A stretch of DNA of 64,000 bases. Source: Antedon mediterranea. Its lineage: Eukaryota; Echinodermata; Crinoidea; Comatulida; Antedonidae. The notes beneath the pieces were generated by a model that had not been told where the DNA came from, did not search any database, and worked only from the letters and a program-made list of their open reading frames with translations. Shown piece by piece: positions 1 through 9,435 of the stretch; position 1 is the stretch's first letter; each line of letters opens with the position of its first letter. A program made the position numbers and the translations under genes. Location: contig NC_092677.1 in NCBI RefSeq assembly GCF_964355755.1, forward strand, positions 6,763,001 to 6,827,000, in the 5' to 3' direction.

Positions 1-89
1 GCCGATTTTTGTTTTAATTAAGGGCCAGTAGTCATGCATGCTATTTTAACAAAACAAAGATATGCGAGTGAGTTGCCAAGCGATTAAGT

Positions 90-300
90 GGAACCGTAAT
101 TACATAGCCATAACATTGGCAAGGGTTCAAGGCTCCCTCGCTCCATGGTTCTGGTGGTAGAACGAGTCTTCTCCGATAAGGACTATAAACCGTCCAGAGG
201 TCCAGTGTACACATAGCTCATGTGCACTTTAAAGAACCTCGTACATCTTTCAAGGTGAGTAGGAGGTTACCCCGTTGTACTAGTACACACAAAACACAGC
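90..300 (+). repeat. SINE-like core remnant in the first PIEZO intron
   Basis: The segment around 165-245 (CTCCGATAAGGACTATAAAC, then GGTCC.GTGTACA, then TGCAC..TAAAGAAC) is a diverged copy of the core seen at 36975-37090, 25930-26000 and 39320-39410. A B-box-like GGGTTCAAGG precedes it at about 124. It is degraded and non-coding. The rest of 1-643 holds no other clear feature. Confidence 0.5.
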
Positions 301-643
301 CACTGTCGCACACAGCCACTGTGCAATTGGGACTGGACCGTTTTTAGAGGTGTTTACCACCTGTTGGTCCCGATCGTTCACTAACAGTATTAGTGATAAG
401 TTGAATAAATATGTATCGATGATGTGGGGAGTGGATGGTGTGAGTAGTCCAGTAAGAAAATAATTTTGTTATTAAAATACAAGCTGAAAATTAATATACA
501 GCTTTGAAGCCCCACAAATATGTTTTTTTTTATCTATGGGAACATGGCCTAAAGATAAATATAGGCAGCAATTTTTTTTTAAAGCAACATCAGCTTCTAA
601 ACTTATTTGCTAAAAATTCCTTAAAATGTGTTTTGTTTAACAG

Positions 644-858
644 GAGGAACAGGCCCAGACTGATGTAACAGAATACATCCTCAACAACCAAATCCCACTG
701 TCTTTTGTCTTGTTGCTTCTGTTCCAATTCGTCCTCATCTTAGTCGACCGTGCCATCTACCTCAAGAAGGATGTCAATGCTAAATTTATTTTCTTGATAT
801 TGTTAGTGGTCGCAATACATGGCTGGTTGTTCTTCCTCTTACCTTGGATGTCTAACAG
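644..858 (+). CDS. PIEZO: PIEZO exon: last peripheral transmembrane helices
   Basis: The acceptor is TTTGTTTAACAG and the donor is AACAG|GTGTG. The exon begins in phase 0 and leaves two bases (AG) that the next exon completes to Arg. It encodes a short polar lead (EEQAQTDVTEYILNNQ) and two hydrophobic helices before the anchor. Confidence 0.95.
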
Positions 859-3800
859 GTGTGTTAGGTTTATATGTCAAATTCATGCTGCATATTATGA
901 CATGACATCTATAACAGTAGCATACCAATAGAAATGACATGTGGCAACTTTATAGACTTAGACATGACATGTATTGCAGCAGCATACCAATATAAATGAC
1001 ATATGACAACTTCATAGACTTACACATGACATGTATTGCAGCAGCATACTAATAGAAATGACACATGGCAACTTCATAGACTTACACATGACATGTATTG
1101 CAGCAGCATACTAATAGAAATGACACATGGCAACTTCATTGACTTACACATGACATGTATTGCAGCAGCATACTAATAGAAATGACACATGGCAACTTCA
1201 TAGACTTACACATGACATGTATTGCAGCAGCATACTAATAGAAATGACACATGGCAACTTCATAGACTTACACATGACATGTATTGCAGCAGCATACTAA
1301 TAGAAATGACATATGACAACTTCATAGACTTACACATGACATGTATTGCAGCAGCATACTAATAGAAATGACATGTGGCAACTTCATAGACTTACACATG
1401 ACATGTATTGCAGCAGCATACTAATAGAAATGACATGTGGCAACTTCATAGACTTAGACATGACATCTATAACAGCAGCATACCAATAGAAATGACATAT
1501 GGCAACTTCATAGACTTACACATGACGTGTATTGCAGCAGCATACCAATAGAAATGACATATGACAACTTTATAGACTTAGACATGACGTGTATTGCAGC
1601 AGCATACTAATAGAAATGACATGTGGCAACTTCATTGACTTACACATGACGTGTATTGCAGCAGCATACTAATAGAAATGACATATGGCAACTTCATAGA
1701 CTTACACATGACGTGTATTGCAGCAGCATACCAATAGAAATGACATATGACAACTTCATAGACTTACACATGACATGTATTGCAGCAGCATACTAATAGA
1801 AATGACACATGGCAACTTCATTGACTTACACATGACATGTATTGCAGCAGCATACTAATAGAAATGACATGTGGCAACTTCATAGACTTACACATGACAT
1901 GTATTGCAGCAGCATACCAATAGAAATGACATATGGCAACTTCATAGACTTAGACATGTATTGCAGCAGCATACCAATAGAAATGACATATGGCAACTTC
2001 ATAGACTTAGACATGTATTGCAGCAGCATACCAATAGAAATGACATATGGCAACTTCATAGACTTAGACATGTATTGCAGCAGCATACCAATAGAAATGA
2101 CACATGGCAACTTTATAGACTTAGACATGACATGTATTGCAGCAGCATACCAATAGAAATGACATGTGGCAACTTCATAAACTTAGACATGACATGACAT
2201 GCATCCCTCTTTTTTCATTTCATCCTTTTTATCTTGGTGAAAAGGGAGGATACTACATTTTCCTCCCCTGAGTTTATAGCCTCTCTACTCGAACACAAAT
2301 AAGATCACAAATAAGATAGTTTAACAAGGAAATTTTAATCATGTATTTTACCGCCATTTTCATTTTGACATTTTAATTAACATCGTATCTAAAATTTTAA
2401 TGAATACAAATATGGTTAATACTGAATTCAAGCATCTTATTATGTAAATATTCCTGTATTTTAACTACTTTAAACACTTACTTTTAATTGTCACAAATGT
2501 ATATAATGTATATATTCACCAATGAGAATTTAAATAAACGTGAGATGAACTCACACTAAGACAAAAAAAAAACTTAGACATGACATCTATAAACAGCACC
2601 ATACCAATATAAATGACATATGGCAACTTTATAGATTTAGACATGACGTCTATAACAGCTTCATAGACATAGACTTAGACCATGATCTATGGCAGCATTA
2701 TGCCAAAAGGCATGACAGCTTCATAGGCTTAGACATGACATATATAGCAGCTCCATAATCTTAGACCATGATCTATGCAGCATCATGGCCAACGACATGG
2801 TAACATCATAGGCTTAGACATGACATATATAACAGCTCTATTTGACATAATATTTTTTTTTTTTTTTAGGATTCTACAACAACATTTATTCAATATTCAA
2901 TATTTTACAAAGTTTATGGGTTAAGATACACAGAAGCCAAAGTGGCTTGTCTATGGTAGCTTCATAGCTACCAAATTCATTCCTGTTTTTGCTTAAAACC
3001 TAAATTGTTATTTTATACAGGGAGTTCACCGATAATACACCAGCTCAAATCTTCTATTTTTTTAAATGTTTGTACTTTGGATTGTCAGCGTATCAAATCC
3101 GCTGCGGATACCCAACAAGGATTCTAGGAAACTTCCTTACGAAAACCTACAATTATGTCAGCCTTTTCCTGTTTTATGGGTAAGTTAGCACCCTTTTTCA
3201 AATAGTTCTCCACTGGCTGGGTTCTTTTTATTGCTATTTCGAACCCTAAAGCCTTTCCAACTTACTACCAATCATTAGGGTGTGACAGCCATGAATGTTA
3301 AGTAGTGTATGGCTAGTATTTGGCACATGTAGATGAGTTCAAGTATTCCCAATAGTTCCTGTGTAAGCATCATTAGGGTGTGACAGCCATGAATGTTAAG
3401 TAGTGTATGGCTAGTATTTGGCACATGTAGATGAGTTCAAGTATTCCCAATAGTTCCTGTGTAAGCATCATTAGGGTGTGACAGCCATGAATGTTAAGTA
3501 GTGTATGGCTAGTATTTGGCACATGTAGATGAGTTCAAGTATTCCTGCCTATACTGTAAACTTAACTTATTTTTGTTTTAGTTGGCAGTTGATTCCTTTC
3601 TTGATGGAGATCAGAATTGTAATGGACTGGATGTTTACAGCCACTTCGCTATCTCTTGCTCATTGGTGCGAATGTGAAGATATTTATGCAGATTGTTTTA
3701 TTACAAAATGCTGGAGGAAAATGGAAAAGGTTTGTTGAAGTTTGTTATAATTATTTAATTGCTCATTTGTTGGTTGATTGTGATAGAGAGTAGTATTTGA

Positions 3801-6800
3801 AAGTATACCTGTTGTGTGATAGAGGCGGACCTCTTTGAGAGTATACCTTTTGTGATAGAGGTGACTTCTTTGAAAGTATACTTCAGTCATAGAGGCAACT
3901 CTTTTGAGAGTATACATTTTGTGTTAGAGGTGACTTCTTTGAAAGTGTACCTTTTGTGATAGAGGAAACTTTTTTGAGAGTGTACTTTTTGTGATAGAGG
4001 CAACTCTTTTGAGAGTTTACCTTTTGTGAGTACCTTTGAGGATACCTTCTATGATAAAGGCTACTCTTTTTGTAGTTAAGAAACCTTTTTTGAAACCAAA
4101 GAAAATATTTTGTACAGAGCCTGAAATGTGGAGTGTTTTGCTCTCTATAGAAATATCCAGCTGCAAGAGGTGTAACCAAAAGCTCAATGGTGAAATACGG
4201 CATGGGTGGTGTGATGCTCTGTGGTTTAGTTCTTATCATTTGGTTCCCACTTCTCTTCATATCATTTGTGAATACTTCAAGCATTCCAAACCCACCCAGC
4301 ATAGCTACAGTACAGATACAAATTGCAGGCTTTGAGGTAAATATCATATATTTGATTATGCATAGGCCTAGTTCTCAAAGTATGTAACAAGGGCTTTCTA
4401 AACCTTACAGATTGGATACTTACACACATGCAGGTTTTTGTCAAAATAGCAGGATGGTGGGAGAGGGATTATACTACTGAGGAATTACTGGTCAATTCTC
4501 TCACTATTATTGATGATAATCCATCCAGGATGGGTGCTCTAGTCATTGTTAATGCTCGTCGTTACTTTTTGTATTATTATAGAAACACTTACTTGTAATG
4601 AATCCGTTCAATGTTTATATATAGGTATAATTATTTTATTAACTTTATTTTTATTTATTCTTTTCAAAATTTAAATTTTTAAAAGCAATCCCGTCACAAG
4701 ATAATTCCAATCTTTTTGAGATTTGCCTTCGTCCATTTTCTTTTATTATCACTTGCCATTTTGTGTTTGTTACTCTTTGTCTTCTGGACATGAATAAATG
4801 TTCTTTAAATTGAATATTTTTCTGCAGCCTCTATTTGATATGAATAGTCAGGATCAGAATCTTATGGTGATGACACCGGAAGAGTTTAATAAATTCCGAA
4901 ATCGAGATGAATACAAGACCAGTCTGGTAAGTCATTAAAGAGCTTTCGCTTTCATGATACTGTACGCCACTCAAATGTGCAGATGTTGAGTATAAAAAAA
5001 CATGCTACGAAACACATGATCAGAATGACCTTTGCGCTCGTTAACTACGTGTAGTATGTAATGTAATATTGTATATAAAACAAGTGACAACAAATTTATA
5101 ATAAAGTGTTGTTTCAAATTTGTCGACGGTACATATTAGTCTCGGGAAGTAGTACGTAGTTTCCAATTCAACTTTGGCTCTCTACACAGTTTACTTATTT
5201 GTATAATATGAGTTAAAATATAATAATAAATATATGTTCGCTACACAGGAGGCACAATCATTCTTCAACCAGTACCAATTCGATGATGTGTATATCATCA
5301 AATTTGTTGGTGAATCGTCGTCAAGTTGGGATATCAGCCCACCTGGCCGATTAGAACTTCAAAATTACCTGAATGACACCACAAGTAATGTGTCCGTTAA
5401 ATTTACATACACATTTACAAGGTAAGTTAAATGAAATGACAAAGGCATTGATAAAGATCATTATTTGTTGATAGGAACACTGATGATTATTATGATAATG
5501 ATTAACAATCAGGAACAATGAAGATAATGATGATGATTAAGATAATGAGATGTTGGTAATAATATATTAATGGAAAGCAATAATAGTTATGATAACCACT
5601 TTTCTTTTTCTTTTTTCAGGCAAACATCTAGTACTATAGTAACACAAACTGTAGGTAACAGTCATACAATAGAACTTCAACCAGGAAATGAAAATAGAAA
5701 AAAACTGATAAATATGCTTGAGTTTAGAGATAGAAATGCTCCGTAAGTATCTTGTTTTGTCTACCTTAGCACCCTTCACCCCATAATGGTTTCTCTGTAC
5801 CACACTATCAAACTAGTTTGACAAAAAAAGTGTGATAATACATAAAGTTTTATGGTGTAAACAGAGCTTTAGACAAGTTAGGTTGGCTAGAAAATTCGAC
5901 CAACTTTATTTATTAACATTAACAACAGTTGCATTACTGCAGTATAACAGTTATTAAAGAAATTCAAGTCTACAATCGATAGTCACCAGAAAGAGCCTAC
6001 AGCTTGGTCATTGTTTCTGGAGTGTTTTCTCTGATTTTTGGATTGTCACTGTCCAACTTCTTTGTTCTGTCTTGTATACTTACCCCAGTTATATTGTTCC
6101 AACATATTGACATTTCTAATTTAAATTTTGCATAAAGAATGTGGTGTTCTATACAAATGATTGCTGTGACTGTTAATGTTTACAGCCGGCAATTAAAAAT
6201 ATTATTTGAGTAATCGTTCTTAATCTTAATTTCAGAGTATTCAAAGATCTTTTCCCACCATATGTGAAGTTACCAGCCACTGGGTCTGTTAGCCCTGTTG
6301 ATGTACTGCTAATGGGAAATTCTAGTAAGTAAATCTAATTTTTAGCATACTGGAATATATAAAATGACCGGTTTTTTTTCTTATTTGATCTTTGGCCTTT
6401 AAAAGACACATCAGCATCGTTTTGAGATGGCCTTTCATTCAATTAATTTTTGTCTGTTTTCAGTCTAAATTTTTTAATAATATTTATTCGGCATGTTGTT
6501 ATCAAGCACAAGAGTAAGCAATAGGCATACTGTAGACAAACTGCTCTTGCCCCAACGTCAATATAAAGATTTTTACCAATCATTTACAGCTCTCGCAAAC
6601 ATATTGTTTTGTTGCATATGAGAGAGAATGATTGATAGCATCATTAAGACACTTAAAAAACATATCACCTGAAATCAGAGACTAAATATCAAAGACCCTG
6701 CATGCGCACAAACCCTGCTTGTTTTGATCCTTAAGGATCGTTAAGCAGTATTCCAAAGAAGAAGACACTTAAAAGACATTGTTAGTAAAAAACCAAAATA

Positions 6801-7709
6801 TAATTGGATCAGTCAAATAAAGTAAGCTCTACAAGAACAAACATCGCATCATCTACATACTATCCTGCCCTAAACAGAACAAACTTGAACAAAATGGTGG
6901 AAAGCGCAAGACAGATCATAATACTAGAAAAATAAATTTGTTGTATTCATGCAATGAGTTATAAAAAATAAGGTAATATGGTGTTTAGTTTTAATTTTAA
7001 TTGTTCTTTTTCTTTACTAGCTTATGATGATTACACTGATGTTTCTGCCACATTGGTCAAAGGAAATATTACAGATCTTGTTGGTGATAAGGAATGGTGG
7101 AGTGTAAAGGATAACAAATGTTCGAAGAAAGCTTGTGAATATCTCGAAATTTACACTTTCAACGATCGTGTTGCATCTGATGTTTTTGCACCAGTGTCTA
7201 GCTATGGGTATGTGTATTTAGTGCTATTCTGTATTTTCATTTGATTGGTCGATTGTGGGTCACATGGCGTACAATACTATGAAGCCTTAGCAACTGTACT
7301 GGTGGATATGGCCCTGAAATATAGACAATATGAAATTTACAATCAAAATGTCTTTAAAAGAAACATATCCAATGATGTACTGGATTTTGCATGCAAAGAA
7401 ATGTTGATGAAAAAGGTTTTTAATAATAATAGAATAATTATATTTATTTTTTTCAGTGTCATTGGATTGTACGTTTCTCTCGTCCTTGTGGTCGGTCGTT
7501 TTGTACGAATGTACTTCAGCGGTATCCGCTACCAGATAATGTTTAACGAACTTCCGAACGTTGATCGAATACTGAAACTGTGCCTTGACATTTTCCTTGT
7601 ACGCGAATGCCAAGAAATGGCGCTGGAAGAAGACTTAATGGCGAAACTTATTTTCCTTTATCGCTCTCCGGAGACATTGATACGTTTCACAAAATACAAA
7701 CGAGATTAA
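644..7709 (+). CDS. PIEZO: PIEZO mechanosensitive cation channel, C-terminal 543 codons in ten exons
   Basis: PIEZO proteins form trimeric plasma-membrane cation channels opened by membrane tension. Joined exons are 644-858, 3021-3179, 3582-3729, 4151-4336, 4828-4926, 5249-5421, 5620-5742, 6236-6324, 7021-7207 and 7457-7709. They total 1632 nt, keep phase at every GT-AG junction and end in TAA. In order they give the last peripheral transmembrane helices (VLILVDRAIYLKK), the anchor (SAYQIRCGYPTRILGNFLTK), the outer pore helix (KYGMGGVMLCGLVLIIWFPL), the extracellular cap, the inner pore helix (GLYVSLVLVVGRFVRMYF) and the cytosolic C-terminal domain (LPNVDRILKLCLDIFLVRE, then AKLIFLYRSPET). 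Similarity to animal PIEZO is continuous. The window opens inside an intron, so roughly the N-terminal three quarters lie upstream. Whether it is PIEZO1-like or PIEZO2-like cannot be decided; many invertebrates have one copy. One oddity is MFNEL in the C-terminal domain, where vertebrates have MFEEL. Confidence 0.97.
893..2195 (+). repeat. 62-bp minisatellite in a PIEZO intron
   Basis: There are about 21 tandem copies of a unit containing ATTGCAGCAGCATACTAATA, AAATGACATATGGCAACTTC and ATAGACTTA. The usual period is 62 bp. Four copies near 1950-2100 have a 5-bp deletion (57-bp period). Copies differ at a few positions (CACATGG, TATGG, TGTGG), so the array is partly homogenised. Open frames across it on both strands result from the repeat and are not genes. 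Confidence 0.95.
2571..2860 (+). repeat. Degenerate outliers of the 62-bp minisatellite
   Basis: Shorter, more diverged units built on TTAGACATGACATCTATAAC and CAGCTTCATAGGCTTAGAC lie about 370 bp beyond the main array in the same intron. They look like older, unhomogenised copies. Confidence 0.75.
3021..3179 (+). CDS. PIEZO: PIEZO exon: start of the anchor domain
   Basis: The acceptor is TTTTATACAG and the donor is TATGG|GTAAG. The exon encodes the highly conserved segment FGLSAYQIRCGYPTRILGNF, the hairpin wedge that ties the outer pore helix to the blade. Confidence 0.97.
3271..3545 (+). repeat. 98-bp tandem repeat, 2.8 near-identical copies
   Basis: Copies start at 3271, 3369 and 3467 with ATCATTAGGGTGTGACAGCC and are almost identical, indicating recent duplication. 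The third copy stops at 3545, about 35 bp before the splice acceptor of the exon at 3582. Confidence 0.95.
3582..3729 (+). CDS. PIEZO: PIEZO exon: second half of the anchor
   Basis: The acceptor TTTTTGTTTTAG lies about 35 bases after the end of a 98-bp tandem repeat. The exon encodes PFLMEIRIVMDWMFTATSLS and the conserved Trp-Cys-x-Cys-Glu-Asp-Ile-Tyr-Ala segment. It ends in phase 0. Confidence 0.97.
3785..4080 (+). repeat. About 35-bp minisatellite in a PIEZO intron
   Basis: Roughly eight diverged copies of a unit containing GTGATAGAGG, then ACTTCTTTGAGAGTATACCT, run to within about 70 bp of the exon at 4151. Confidence 0.85.
4151..4336 (+). CDS. PIEZO: PIEZO exon: outer pore helix and start of the cap
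   Basis: The acceptor is TCTCTATAG and the donor is TTTGAG|GTAAAT. A basic stretch is followed by KYGMGGVMLCGLVLIIWFPL (outer helix), then the first extracellular residues of the cap. It is 62 codons long, phase 0 at both ends. Confidence 0.97.
4828..4926 (+). CDS. PIEZO: PIEZO exon: cap domain, 33 codons
   Basis: The acceptor is TTTTTCTGCAG and the donor is AGTCTG|GTAAGT. It encodes PLFDMNSQDQNLMVMTPEEF and following residues, matching the cap segment that starts with PLF in vertebrate PIEZO. Phase 0 at both ends. Confidence 0.93.
5249..5421 (+). CDS. PIEZO: PIEZO exon: cap domain core
   Basis: The acceptor is CGCTACACAG and the donor is ACAAG|GTAAGT. It encodes the Trp-x-Ile-Ser-Pro-Pro motif of the cap and a beta-strand region with two N-glycosylation sequons (NDT, NVS), consistent with extracellular exposure. 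Confidence 0.96.
5620..5742 (+). CDS. PIEZO: PIEZO exon: cap domain
   Basis: The acceptor is TTTTTTCAG and the donor is GCTCC|GTAAGT. It encodes the strand ending in SHTIELQPGN, matching the HTLELAPN segment of vertebrate PIEZO. Confidence 0.94.
5800..5870 (+). mobile_element. MITE end fragment (AAAGCTCTG family)
   Basis: The segment holds CACACTATCAAACTAGTTTG, then ACAAAAAAAGTGTGAT, and ends in ACAGAGCTTT. The end is the reverse complement of the start of the element at 9107, so this looks like one end of the same short terminal-inverted-repeat family, lying in a PIEZO intron. Confidence 0.5.
6236..6324 (+). CDS. PIEZO: PIEZO exon: cap domain, short
   Basis: The acceptor is CTTAATTTCAG and the donor is TTCTA|GTAAGT. 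It encodes VFKDLFPPYVKLPATGSV, matching the LFPKYIRAP segment of vertebrate caps. It leaves one base (A), which the next exon completes to Thr. Confidence 0.93.
6478..6562 (+). repeat. Dispersed repeat with TTTATTCGGC start
   Basis: TAATATTTATTCGGC, then AGAGTAAGCAATAGGCAT and AAACTGCTCTTGCCCC, recurs at 39430-39545 in the same order and orientation. The class is uncertain, but it is a repeat shared by two loci. The rest of the intron shows no other clear feature. Confidence 0.6.
7021..7207 (+). CDS. PIEZO: PIEZO exon: end of the cap
   Basis: The acceptor is TTTCTTTACTAG and the donor is TATGG|GTATGT. It encodes the WWSVKDNKC segment with two nearby cysteines (C, four residues, C), where vertebrates have a cap disulfide pair, and ends at SSYG before the inner helix. 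The following intron (7208-7456) is 249 nt, a multiple of three, with one in-frame TGA at 7242-7244. Confidence 0.94.
7457..7709 (+). CDS. PIEZO: PIEZO last exon: inner pore helix and C-terminal domain
   Basis: The acceptor is TATTTTTTTCAG. The exon encodes VIGLYVSLVLVVGRFVRMYF (pore-lining helix) and the C-terminal domain through LIFLYRSPETLIRF, then stops at TAA 7707-7709. This is the most conserved part of the protein. Confidence 0.98.
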
Positions 7710-8776
7710 ATGATTAAATTAATTGCATTAAAATGAAACTTCAGGACCAAACAACATGTGGTGTCCCATAAGGGAGTTTCTACTGTATGGGATTATGGGA
7801 GGGGATTAATTATATATTCTTCTAGCCTATCTCTGTGAAGATTAGTGGTTTGTGTTTGTAATTTGTAATGCTTATTGAAGATGTTACTGGAAAGTTCAAG
7901 ATGGCACTAATGGTGCTAGCCTACCTCTAGTGTTGGCAGAAGGACTTGCTGTTACAGGTTGCTAAAGCCTATATGCATTATCTTTCATTTGTGGCATATG
8001 TCAAGTTCTGACAAGGTTGCTGTGGTATGCAAAGATGAGATCATAACCTCATTTGATTTAATGACAATATTTTTAGTACTGTACTGTAAGATTGGTAATC
8101 ATAAAACCAAAGAAGTTTTGTAATTTGGTTTTCTCAAGGTTATTCAGATGTAGTTAAGGTATTTAAGTAAACACAAGTAAAACATATGGCTTGGTAAGTT
8201 TAAGCTATGATCATAATTATTCCACCAGTACTAGACATAACGGTGTATTTTTCTTTCTTTTTCCTCGTCGTCCTTTTTGGAATATGTGTTGAAGATTCAA
8301 CAAATTTCCACCGATTTACACCAAAGCATGTTGCCTCCTCAATTACCTGTCTAGTTTAAATACTGCCTTTCATATTATTTTTGTTTTATATGGAAAGGTA
8401 TATGTATATTTAGTACTGTTTTTCATATTAAATCTTTTTAAAGAAAGTGTAAAAATCGGTAGTAGTTTTAGTATCAATGTCTAAACTACATGTTTCATTT
8501 TTGTAAGGATGATAACCGTTAATACAATCTAGATCTATTCAATAGAAAAAAAGTAACATAAATATCGTTTCTTAAATATCATTTCTCGTCTATTTATTCA
8601 TTTTATATGGAAGCTTATAGCGATGACAAATATACATACTATTAGATCATAGTGTCGCCTTAATATGGTGTCCCCTGAAAAGGCGATGGATGTCCGTAGT
8701 GTTAAAACAAAGGTACAAGAAATTGTTAAATATCATACCTTTTTTTAGACAGAAACTTACAACAATGTTAAATAAA
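7710..8776 (+). terminator. PIEZO: PIEZO 3' UTR with first AATAAA poly(A) signal
   Basis: No coding frame is visible after the stop codon. The first AATAAA is at 8771-8776, followed by a T-rich, GT-containing stretch, as expected downstream of a cleavage site. The UTR would be about 1.07 kb. An earlier non-canonical signal cannot be excluded. Confidence 0.55.
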
Positions 8777-8976
8777 AATCTTAATTTACATCTTTTTTTT
8801 TCTTATTTTGTTGTGGTTATGTACTAAATGTTTTACCAATGTGTACATATTAATGCATTTATACATGCATTCATTATTTCATCAACGTTTTGTTTAATAT
8901 AACCATGCAATAATATGTATGTTATTACGTATCTTAAGTTTTTAGTCGTGTGGATGCGACTCTATAGTTCACTATG

Positions 8977-9010
8977 TCAGTCGGTCGGTCGGTCTGTCTG
9001 TCGGTCCGGT
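8977..9010 (+). repeat. TCGG/TCTG microsatellite
   Basis: A short tetranucleotide run (TCGG repeated, then TCTG and TCGG) lies in otherwise featureless DNA downstream of PIEZO. Confidence 0.9.
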
Positions 9011-9106
9011 ATCACTATGCATTGTAGCACGCGACTTCATGGCTGTTGGCCTTGTTTTAATTACAATGCTTTTATTTGATAGAATGTTTTAATTTAAAAT
9101 ACAACT

Positions 9107-9215
9107 AAAGCTCTGTCAAACTATCAAACTAATACTACTGCCAACAAATGTGATGTGCCCATATATGGACATGATGACGTCACATCACACTTTTTTTGTG
9201 TGATAGTATAGATAA
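9107..9215 (+). mobile_element. MITE-like element containing a CRE-type palindrome
   Basis: It begins AAAGCTCTGTCAAACTATCA and contains TGCCCATATATGGACATGAT, GACGTCACATCACAC and a T-run before GTGTGATAGTAT. The central part recurs at 22093-22180 and the end at 5800-5870. TGACGTCA inside it is a perfect cAMP-response-element palindrome. Confidence 0.55.
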
Positions 9216-9435
9216 GAATTTATTCGGTGCAGTTTCCTAACTGAAACAGGCATAATAAAGCATACTTTTCTTTACTTGTTTTTTTGTTTGTTTTCCACAA
9301 TACTTTTTTTCTGTTTCATCAGTATGTGATGCAGTAGGTCTTAATTAGGCTCTCTACGACAATATTTTATTTTTGCTTATGGATTAATTTCGAGCGGTTT
9401 GGCCATATGTGTGTTTGCATATAGAACAATATTTC

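Noticed and set aside
893-2195. CRISPR-like regular repeats
   Set aside because: The repeats are contiguous with no unique spacers and sit in an intron of an animal gene. They are a minisatellite.
7245-7709. Open frame running through the last PIEZO intron into the final exon
   Set aside because: The 249-nt intron keeps frame, but a TGA at 7242-7244 follows the exon and the intron has good GT and AG sites. It is a retained-intron coincidence.
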